NCBI GenBank assembly: GCA_937860285.1
Contig: CALMBS010000152.1
Location: 1-6,188 of the forward strand
Length of the DNA: 6,188 bases
Source: an uncultured Chloroflexota bacterium
Lineage (GTDB): Bacteria; Chloroflexota; Dehalococcoidia; UBA2247; RBG-13-53-26
Direction: 5' to 3'
Shown here: positions 1-5,221 of the stretch, in pieces
How the letters are laid out: every line of letters begins with the position of its first letter
Numbering within the stretch: position 1 is the first letter of the stretch
Program-made: the position numbers and the translations under genes
Notes under the pieces: generated by a model
Told to the model about the DNA's origin: nothing
Seen by the model: only the letters and a program-made list of their open reading frames with translations
Databases searched by the model: none

Positions 1-199
1 GCGCCATCTGCGGACACGGAATATCGGACATTATGATTGCCAGAAGGCGCGCCATCTGCGGACACGGAATATCGGACATTATGATTGCCAGAAGGCGCGC
101 CATCTGCGGACACGGAATATCGGACATTATGATTGCCAGAAGGCGCGCCATCTGCGGACACGGAATATCGGACATTATGATTGCCAGAAGGCGCGCCAT
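1..199. repeat. Perfect 48-bp tandem repeat array, four copies plus 7-bp stub
   Basis: Copies begin at 1, 49, 97 and 145 and are identical at every base; a fifth begins at 193 and stops after GCGCCAT. The array reaches the window edge, so the true copy number is unknown. Each unit is about 54% GC, lower than the genes. Every unit junction carries the 8-bp palindrome GGCGCGCC (46-53, 94-101, 142-149, 190-197). The first three sit inside an 18-bp imperfect palindrome, CAGA-A-GGCGCGCC-A-TCTG, with one A/A mismatch pair. There are no spacers, so it is not a CRISPR array. The period is a multiple of three and several frames are open through it, so it could be the repetitive tail of an upstream protein, a regulatory or iteron-like array, or an assembly artefact at a contig end. 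The sequence alone does not decide. Confidence 0.95.
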
Positions 200-210
200 A
201 AGGTTATTAT
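181..210 (+). promoter_or_regulatory. Candidate sigma70-type promoter for the polyamine operon
   Basis: TTGCCA (181-186, 5 of 6 to TTGACA) lies 18 bp upstream of TATTAT (205-210, 5 of 6 to TATAAT). This is in the only AT-rich stretch between the repeats and the first gene. The start of transcription would fall near 217, leaving a short leader before either candidate TTG start. The -35 hexamer belongs to the last 48-bp repeat, while the -10 is in unique sequence. This is motif reading only. Confidence 0.45.
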
Positions 211-233
211 GAATACTTTGGGGGTCATGCGGA

Positions 234-1370
234 TTGGAGAGGGAGACCGGGTTGACTGCTGATATCGACCGCCTGCTGCAGGCGGCCAGGGCGCGGCCCG
301 CCACCGAGAAGACGCCGGTCCTCCTCATGGACAAGGCCTCCATAAAGGCCAGGTACGAGGGTTTCCGCGCCTGCTTCGGCCGGGCGCGGGTCTACTACGC
401 GGTGAAGTCCAACCCGCATCCCGCCATCATCACCCTGCTCCACGGGCTCGGCTGTGACTTCGAGGTGTCATCCCTGGGTGAGCTGCGGCGGCTGCTGGAC
501 ATGGGCATCGCCCCGCCGCGGATCACGGTGGGCAACCCGGTGAAAGCGCCGGAGCTGGTCCGGCTGGCCGGCTCCAGCGGCATCGATTTCACGGCCTTTG
601 ACTCCGATGCCGAGATCGAGAAGCTGGTGGCGCTGGCACCCGGGACCAGGGTGGGCGTGCGCCTCAATGTGCCCAACGACGGCAGCGAATGGCCGCTGAC
701 CAAGAAGTTCGGTGTGGAAGCGGACCGGGCCGTCGAGCTCCTGGTGCGGGCGGGACAGAGGGGGCTGGTGCCCGAGGGCATCTTCTTCCACGTGGGCTCA
801 CAGTGTACCCTGGCCGGAACCTGGGCCAAGGCCATTGAGAAGAGCTGGTCAGTGTGGCAGCGGGCGGCGGAACGCGGGGTCCGCCTGCGCCAGCTCAACG
901 TGGGGGGCGGCTTTCCGGCGACCTATCTCCGGCCGGTGCCGTCGGTGGCCGAGATCGCCGCGGTCATCCACCAGTCGGTGGCGGCCTTCTTCCCCCCGGA
1001 TGTCGAGATCTCCGTTTCCCCCGGGAGAGGACTGGTGGCCGAGGCCGGCATCCTGGCCGCCAGCGTGATGGCCAGGGCGGCCAGGGACTCGGAGCAGTGG
1101 CTTTACCTGGATGTCGGCGTGTTCAACGGCCTCATGGAGGCCGTGGGCGGCATCAAGTACCGTATCATCCCTTCCCGGGGCGGCCCCACCCGCCAGTGGG
1201 TGCTGTCGGGGCCGACCTGCGACAGCTTCGACGTGATCTCGAACGAGGTCGAGCTGCCGGACCTGGAGGTGGGTGACCGGGTCTACTTCACCTCGGCCGG
1301 CGCGTACACCACCGCCTACGCCTCCGAGTTCGACGGGTTCCCCATACCCGAAATCCGCTTCCTGGAGTAG
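234..1370 (+). CDS. Ornithine/diaminopimelate-type PLP decarboxylase (fold III, group IV)
   Basis: Likely a cytoplasmic decarboxylase converting ornithine (possibly lysine or a related amino acid) to a diamine, the first step of polyamine synthesis. Seen, numbering from TTG 234 (378 aa): AVKSNP with the PLP-lysine K58; FHVGSQ with H186; the phosphate-binding NVGGGFP (222-228); PGR (263-265); YLDVG with D293; GPTCD (326-330) holding the active-site Cys329/Asp330 typical of ornithine decarboxylases; and GAYTTAYASEFDGF with Y358. The order and length match the alanine-racemase-fold ODC family. Odd: the residue before PGR is Ser262, where the family normally has Glu that binds the PLP ring nitrogen. 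TTG 252 is a rival start with a good ribosome site and would remove six residues outside the conserved core. It begins the operon and is followed 8 bp later by spermidine synthase, which favours a polyamine role over lysine (diaminopimelate) biosynthesis. Family assignment is firm; the exact substrate is inferred. Confidence 0.9.
   Translation: MERETGLTADIDRLLQAARARPATEKTPVLLMDKASIKARYEGFRACFGRARVYYAVKSNPHPAIITLLHGLGCDFEVSSLGELRRLLDMGIAPPRITVGNPVKAPELVRLAGSSGIDFTAFDSDAEIEKLVALAPGTRVGVRLNVPNDGSEWPLTKKFGVEADRAVELLVRAGQRGLVPEGIFFHVGSQCTLAGTWAKAIEKSWSVWQRAAERGVRLRQLNVGGGFPATYLRPVPSVAEIAAVIHQSVAAFFPPDVEISVSPGRGLVAEAGILAASVMARAARDSEQWLYLDVGVFNGLMEAVGGIKYRIIPSRGGPTRQWVLSGPTCDSFDVISNEVELPDLEVGDRVYFTSAGAYTTAYASEFDGFPIPEIRFLE
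236..245 (+). promoter_or_regulatory. Purine-rich ribosome binding site supporting TTG at 252
   Basis: A GGAGAGGGAG stretch ends six bases before TTG 252. Its GGAG at 242-245 is well placed for that codon. For the longer start, TTG 234, a GGGGGT at 220-225 could act as a wobble-paired Shine-Dalgarno eight bases upstream. Both starts are credible; the 252 site is the closer match to the consensus. Confidence 0.4.
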
Positions 1371-1378
1371 ACGCAGCC

Positions 1379-2209
1379 ATGACCGACCTTCAGTTTCAAG
1401 AGACAGACCCCTTCGCCCCCATCCACTACGTCTACGACGTGGAGGAGATCATCTGCTCCCGCCGCACCCGGTATCAGCACCTGCTCGTCTTCCGGAGCCG
1501 CTACTTCGGCCGGGTGCTGGTCCTGGATGGCGTGGTGCAGCTCACCGAGCGGGACGAGCACTTCTACCACGAGATGCTGACCCAGGTGGTCCTGCACGCC
1601 CACCCCGACCCCGCCGATGTTCTCATCATCGGCGGCGGCGACGGAGGGTCGCTGCGCGAGGTGCTGAAGCACCAGTCGGTGAAGCGGGTGCAGATGGTCG
1701 AGCTGGACCGCGGGGTGATAGAGGCCTCCAGGGAGTTCCTGCCCACCCTGTCCACCGGATTCGCCGACCCCCGGGCCCATGTTCTGGAGACCAAAGGGGA
1801 GGAGTTCCTGGCCGGCACCTCCGACAGGTTCGACCTGGTCATCATGGACTCGACCGACCCCGTGGGTCCCGCGGCCAACCTCTTCACCGACGAGTGCCTG
1901 GCGGCGGCGGGCTCGGTGCTGAAGGATGATGGCATGTTCGTGGCGCAGACGGAGTCGCTCCATTTCCATGCCGACTTCGTCCGGGAAGTGCAGCGGAAGC
2001 TGGCCCGCTTCTTCAAGATCGCTGACCTCTGCACCGTGCCGCTTTCGACCTACGGAGGCAACTGGTGGACCATCTCCATCGGCTCGAAGGTCCATGACCC
2101 GCGGGAGCCGCGGCGCCAGTGCACGGTGGCCACGAAGTACTACGCGGAAGACGTTCATCGACAGGCCTTCCTCGCACCCAGCCTGAGGCGGAAGCTGATC
2201 GAAGGATAG
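1379..2209 (+). CDS. speE: Spermidine synthase (polyamine aminopropyltransferase)
   Basis: Transfers the aminopropyl group of decarboxylated S-adenosylmethionine to putrescine, giving spermidine and methylthioadenosine, in the cytoplasm. The 276-aa length is normal. Seen in order: LDGVVQLTERDEHFYHEM (49-66), the N-terminal substrate-gate signature with Q54 and Y63; the Rossmann glycine loop GGGDGG (85-90); VELD (107-110) whose Glu108 should hold the ribose; DSTDP (157-161), whose Asp160 corresponds to the catalytic base; Q190; and STYGGNWW with Y225, matching the Tyr that contacts the amine. A C-terminal YY-x5-H pattern (254-260) is also family-typical. ATG 1379 is preceded by GGAG at 1364-1367. 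The upstream decarboxylase would supply the amine acceptor. No AdoMet decarboxylase is present in the window. The acceptor could be another diamine, as members vary. Confidence 0.95.
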   Translation: MTDLQFQETDPFAPIHYVYDVEEIICSRRTRYQHLLVFRSRYFGRVLVLDGVVQLTERDEHFYHEMLTQVVLHAHPDPADVLIIGGGDGGSLREVLKHQSVKRVQMVELDRGVIEASREFLPTLSTGFADPRAHVLETKGEEFLAGTSDRFDLVIMDSTDPVGPAANLFTDECLAAAGSVLKDDGMFVAQTESLHFHADFVREVQRKLARFFKIADLCTVPLSTYGGNWWTISIGSKVHDPREPRRQCTVATKYYAEDVHRQAFLAPSLRRKLIEG

Positions 2210-2212
2210 AAG

Positions 2213-3355
2213 ATGGGTGGATCGATTCGCCTGGTGAAGGTCCTGGGCATCGATATCCGGATCCACTACTCGTGGCTCCTCATATTCGGCGTGGTCTCCT
2301 ACTGGGTCTACACGGATTTCCGGGCGGCAGAATACAGCCAGGAGCTGAGCGCGCTGCTGGCGGTGGGCGCCAGCGCCGCGCTGTTCCTGTGCATACTGGC
2401 CCACGAGCTGGCCCACAGCGTGGTGGCGGTGCGCAGCGGGATCCCGGTGCGCAGCATCACCCTCTTCGTTCTGGGCGGTGTGGCCAGCATCAGCCGGGAG
2501 GCGGAGCGTCCCGGGACGGAGGTGCTGATGGCGCTGGCCGGTCCGGCCTGCAGCCTGGCGATCGGGCTGGCCTGCGGCGCGGCGTGGTTCGCCACCGGTG
2601 GCAACGATGGGGAGGTCTCCGCCTACCGCGACCTGCTCTTCTGGGTGGCCTCGCTGAACGTCATGCTGGGCGGCTTCAACCTCCTGCCCGGTTTTCCCAT
2701 GGACGGCGGGCGGGTGCTGCGGGCTGCCATCTGGCGCATCACCGGGGACTACCGCCGGGCCACCCGCATCGCCTCGGTCGTGGGGCAGGCCCTGGGCTGG
2801 CTCATCGCCGGGGCGGGGGCCGGCGTCGTCATCGCCTACCTCTTCATAGGCAGCGGCCCCCTCGACGCCTACAATGGTCTCTGGTTCATCCTCATGGGAC
2901 TGTATCTGAGCAGCATCGCTTCGTCGAGCTATCGCCAGGTGGTGTTGCGGGAAGCGATGCGGGGCATCACGGCCGCCTCTGCCATGGCGAGTGACTTCAT
3001 GACCGTGCCGCCGGGCATGAGCCTGCTCCAGATCGTCCGCGACTACGTCGAACCCAACCGGTATCGCAGCTTCGTGGTCGCCACCGATGGCAGGTTCCAG
3101 GGGGTGGTCAACGTGGAGAACATCCGGAGGGTCCCGGACAGCCGCTGGGGCGTCACCACGGCCGGGTCCGTCATGACGCCGGCCGGGAGCGTGGTGACGG
3201 CGACCCCGGAGGACGACGGCCTGGGCCTGGCGGCGAAGATGGACCAGTTCCGGCTGGACGGCATCCCGGTGGTCAGGGAGGGGACGGTGGTGGGTGTCGT
3301 GACGCGCGGCAGCCTGGCCCGCGCCGTCCAGATGCGCGCCCGGTCGGAGGAGTAG
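2213..3355 (+). CDS. M50 (site-2-protease-like) membrane zinc metalloprotease with CBS domain pair
   Basis: Predicted intramembrane protease. Seen in 380 aa: hydrophobic segments at about 18-33, 47-72, 103-128, 139-158, 188-212 and 222-236; the zinc motif HELAH (64-68, HExxH) inside the second; and the distal zinc ligand motif NLLPGFPMDGG (156-166, Asp164). After the membrane part come two CBS-like repeats, about 254-310 and 315-375, with the typical FVVATDGRFQGVV and DGIPVV...GVVTRGSL patterns. This architecture is common in bacteria and archaea; the CBS pair is expected to be cytosolic and to bind an adenosyl nucleotide. Translation starts at ATG 2213, 3 bp after speE, with AAGGA at 2202-2206 as ribosome site, so it is probably translationally coupled. 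The protein substrate is unknown. All metal-binding residues are intact, so it should be active. Confidence 0.92.
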   Translation: MGGSIRLVKVLGIDIRIHYSWLLIFGVVSYWVYTDFRAAEYSQELSALLAVGASAALFLCILAHELAHSVVAVRSGIPVRSITLFVLGGVASISREAERPGTEVLMALAGPACSLAIGLACGAAWFATGGNDGEVSAYRDLLFWVASLNVMLGGFNLLPGFPMDGGRVLRAAIWRITGDYRRATRIASVVGQALGWLIAGAGAGVVIAYLFIGSGPLDAYNGLWFILMGLYLSSIASSSYRQVVLREAMRGITAASAMASDFMTVPPGMSLLQIVRDYVEPNRYRSFVVATDGRFQGVVNVENIRRVPDSRWGVTTAGSVMTPAGSVVTATPEDDGLGLAAKMDQFRLDGIPVVREGTVVGVVTRGSLARAVQMRARSEE

Positions 3356-3358
3356 GTC

Positions 3359-4129
3359 GTGGAAACGAGGCCGGTGAAGTGGACCGTCGACGGCATCGAC
3401 ATCGCCGGCGAGCTGCACCTGCCGGATGCCACCGGCGCAGCGCCGGCCCTCTGCATCAGCCATGGCATCCCGTCCGGGAAACCGGCCGAGCCGGGCGACA
3501 GGGGCTATCCCGGGCTCGCCGAGCGGTTCAGCCGGGCCGGCTTCGCTACCCTCATCTGGAGCTTCCGCGGCACGGGGTCCAGCGGCGGCGACTTCGACAT
3601 GGCGGGGTGGACCCGCGACCTGGCCGGGGCCATCGATTTCGTGTCCGCGTTCCCCGGGGTGGACCGGTCCCGCATCTGCCTGATGGGTTTCAGCGGCGGA
3701 GCCGCCGCCTCAGCCTATGTGGCGGCCCACGATGCCCGGGTGGCCCGGGTGGTCTTGTGCGCCTGCCCGGCGGAGTTCCACCGTATCGTGGTCGAGAAGA
3801 AGGCCGACTTCTCGGTGGAGCGTTTCCGGGAGATCGGCCTGATCAGGGACAAGGGCTTCCCCCGGTCGGTCGATGAGTGGGCGCAGGGCTTCGCCGAGGT
3901 GACCCCGGTCAGATGGATAGGCCGCATCGCTCCCCGCCAGCTGCTGATGCTCCACGGCCAGGAGGATGACCTCATCGACGAGGAGCAGGCCTGGCGCCTC
4001 TTCCGGGAGGCCGGCGAGCCCAAGGAGATCGCCGTGGTGGCCGGGGCGGGGCACAAGCTGCGCCTGAGCGATGAGGCCATGGACATCGCTCTGTCCTGGT
4101 TGTGCCGGGCGCCGCTGGCGTCCCGGTAA
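3359..4129 (+). CDS. Alpha/beta hydrolase (serine hydrolase, S9/DLH-like)
   Basis: A 256-aa cytoplasmic alpha/beta-hydrolase fold enzyme of unknown substrate. Seen: HG (35-36) oxyanion region after strand beta3; SFRGTGSSGG (68-77) typical of the family; nucleophile elbow GFSGG with Ser112; HGQEDDLID (199-207) with the acid Asp203; and AGHKL with His232, completing the triad in the right order. There is no signal peptide or lipobox. The start is GTG 3359, chosen because GGAGG (3347-3351) sits seven bases upstream and the gene follows the protease stop by 3 bp. Esterase or peptidase activity is possible; the fold is too general for more. As last gene of the polyamine operon it may act on a related amide or ester, but nothing in the sequence shows this. 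Confidence 0.88.
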   Translation: METRPVKWTVDGIDIAGELHLPDATGAAPALCISHGIPSGKPAEPGDRGYPGLAERFSRAGFATLIWSFRGTGSSGGDFDMAGWTRDLAGAIDFVSAFPGVDRSRICLMGFSGGAAASAYVAAHDARVARVVLCACPAEFHRIVVEKKADFSVERFREIGLIRDKGFPRSVDEWAQGFAEVTPVRWIGRIAPRQLLMLHGQEDDLIDEEQAWRLFREAGEPKEIAVVAGAGHKLRLSDEAMDIALSWLCRAPLASR

Positions 4130-4130
4130 C

Positions 4131-4168
4131 CGGGGAAAGCGCCAATACCGTTGGTGCGGCCGGCCCCG
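4131..4168 (+). other. Hairpin after the hydrolase stop, possible weak terminator
   Basis: GCGCCAA (4139-4145) pairs with TTGGTGC (4151-4157) over a five-base TACCG loop, with one G-U pair. An outer CGGGG (4131-4135) can pair with CCCCG (4164-4168). No proper T tract follows, only GTTT, so efficient intrinsic termination is doubtful. It could instead protect the mRNA 3' end. Confidence 0.35.
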
Positions 4169-4181
4169 TTTACGCTATAAT
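4151..4181 (+). promoter_or_regulatory. Candidate promoter with perfect TATAAT
   Basis: TATAAT at 4176-4181 is a perfect -10 hexamer in a GC-rich context, where chance matches are rare. The best -35 is TTGGTG (4151-4156, 4 of 6) at a 19-bp spacing, which is long. Transcription would begin near 4188 and run toward the ABC genes, passing the terminator-like stem at 4275-4319. Confidence 0.4.
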
Positions 4182-4274
4182 CCAGCCAAAGGGGGGTGGA
4201 CGTACCGCGGGACGCCGGGCTGCAGGGCCGGGGTCCCCTGGCTGCCTCACGATCCGTCACTCTCCCCAGGCTAG

Positions 4275-4319
4275 CGGACAGGCGCAGTGAGACCGTGACC
4301 GCGCGCCATCCGGGTTTTT
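4275..4319 (+). terminator. Possible intrinsic terminator or attenuator
   Basis: CGGA (4275-4278) pairs with TCCG (4309-4312), and GGCGC (4281-4285) with GCGCC (4303-4307), with a small 2x1 internal loop and a 17-base apical loop. The stem is followed after two bases by TTTTT (4315-4319). The stem is only nine pairs and the loop is large, so strength is uncertain. It could end read-through from the polyamine operon or a short transcript from 4188. Confidence 0.4.
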
Positions 4320-4386
4320 GAGACATGTTTATGATCTCCGGTGCCTCCAATGAAACCTGCGTGAGGGACGACACTGGTAGATTAGG

Positions 4387-4405
4387 CCTGACAGTCTCAG
4401 GACTG
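4387..4405. repeat. Two overlapping, mutually exclusive inverted repeats
   Basis: CCTGA (4387-4391) can pair with TCAGG (4397-4401), or CAGTC (4392-4396) with GACTG (4401-4405). The two stems share bases and cannot form together. They lie just upstream of a TATGAT hexamer (4414-4419). This could be an operator or RNA switch element, or chance. Confidence 0.3.
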
Positions 4406-4529
4406 GGCTGGACTATGATGCGCGCTGCTCCGTGCGGGCGGCAGCGGCCGCCGCGGCTGGTCCCGCCGCCGGCGGATTGACCGTGGCAGTGGCTGCGGGA
4501 CGGCCCGATGGGAGAGGCAGAGGCTGGAC

Positions 4530-5219
4530 ATGGCACAGGAACCGAATATTATCAGCGCCAGGGGCATCCACAAGACCTACAATGCGAACGGGGTCAGGGT
4601 GTACGCCCTGAAGGGGGTCGACTTCGCGGTGAAGCGGGGCGAGATGGTGGGGGTAATGGGACCCAGCGGCTGTGGAAAGACCACGCTGCTCAACTGCCTC
4701 TCCGGGCTGGACAGGTTCGACCAGGGGGAGGTGGAGATAGAGGGGACGCAGCTCCCGAGCATGACGGATGACCAGCGCACCGAGTACCGGGCCCGCCGCA
4801 TGGGTTTCGTCTTCCAGCTGTACAACCTGCTCCCCGCCCTCTCCAACGTGGAGAACGTGGAGATGCCCCTGCTGCTGTCCGGCATCTCGTCTTCCCGGAG
4901 CCGCCGGAGGGCCCTGGAGGTGCTGGAGATGGTCGGGCTGCCCGGCGTGGCGGGGCGGCTTCCGGCGGAGCTCTCCGGCGGGCAGCGCCAGCGGGTGGCC
5001 ATCGCCCGGGCCCTGGTCAACGAGCCGGCCATCATCTGGGCGGACGAGCCCACCGGCGACCTGGACAGCGACACGACGGAGGAGATCATGGACCTCCTCT
5101 GCAGGTTGAACAAGGAGAACCGGCAGACCTTCGTCCTGGTCACCCATTCGGACGAAGTGGCCGGCAGGGCCGACCGCATCGTCCGGATGCGGGACGGGCT
5201 GGTCGTGGATGGCCGGTAG
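4530..5219 (+). CDS. ABC transporter ATP-binding protein, MacB/LolD type
   Basis: The cytoplasmic ATPase subunit powering the FtsX-like permease encoded next. Seen in 229 aa, the usual length: Walker A GPSGCGKTT (44-52, Lys50); Q-loop FVFQLYNLLP with Gln96; signature LSGGQ (148-152) continuing RQR; Walker B IIWADEP with Asp172 and catalytic Glu173, followed by TGDLD; and H-loop His206 in VTHSDE. All catalytic motifs are intact. The FQLYNLLP and ADEPTGDLD wording is typical of the subfamily that includes LolD, MacB, FtsE and lantibiotic-immunity ATPases, which work as mechanotransmission machines or exporters rather than importers. The start is ATG 4530 with AGAGG (4519-4523) six bases upstream. 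The substrate cannot be read from this subunit. Confidence 0.94.
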   Translation: MAQEPNIISARGIHKTYNANGVRVYALKGVDFAVKRGEMVGVMGPSGCGKTTLLNCLSGLDRFDQGEVEIEGTQLPSMTDDQRTEYRARRMGFVFQLYNLLPALSNVENVEMPLLLSGISSSRSRRRALEVLEMVGLPGVAGRLPAELSGGQRQRVAIARALVNEPAIIWADEPTGDLDSDTTEEIMDLLCRLNKENRQTFVLVTHSDEVAGRADRIVRMRDGLVVDGR

Positions 5220-5221
5220 CC

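Larger units (their letters stand above)
4130..4529 (+). other. 400-bp structured intergenic region
   Basis: No convincing gene is present. The stretch holds, in order: a hairpin just after the hydrolase stop; a perfect TATAAT at 4176; a terminator-like stem ending at a T5 tract (4315-4319); overlapping inverted repeats at 4387-4405; a short proline- and arginine-rich reading frame at 4415-4480 (21 codons, weak ribosome site); and very GC-rich palindromes including GCGGCCGC (4444-4451) and CCGCCGGCGG (4466-4475). I recognised no known riboswitch class. It separates the polyamine operon from the ABC transporter genes, and AGAGG at 4519-4523 is the ribosome site of the latter. Confidence 0.6.

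Noticed and set aside
1..199. CRISPR array
   Set aside because: The whole 48-bp unit is identical from copy to copy and contiguous, with no variable spacers.
195..212. CGHGI in a repeat frame as a trace of a 2-oxoacid:ferredoxin oxidoreductase beta subunit
   Set aside because: The resemblance is to five residues only, without the preceding CPG or any other family sequence. Chance is the simpler explanation.
1316..3463. 715-codon open frame on the minus strand
   Set aside because: It runs antisense across speE, the M50 protease and the hydrolase start, all with clear catalytic motifs on the plus strand. Long antisense frames are expected in high-GC coding DNA, and its translation shows no family motif.
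4071..4290. Short plus-strand frames over the hydrolase end and the gap (62 and 67 codons)
   Set aside because: They start inside the hydrolase gene, lack good ribosome sites and show no recognisable protein features.
4318..4335. TTGAGA and TATGAT as a promoter
   Set aside because: The hexamers are only six bases apart, far from the 16-18 bp needed.
4388..4419. CTGACA and TATGAT as a promoter for the ABC genes
   Set aside because: Each hexamer matches 5 of 6, but the 20-bp spacing is too long for a confident call. It remains a weak possibility.
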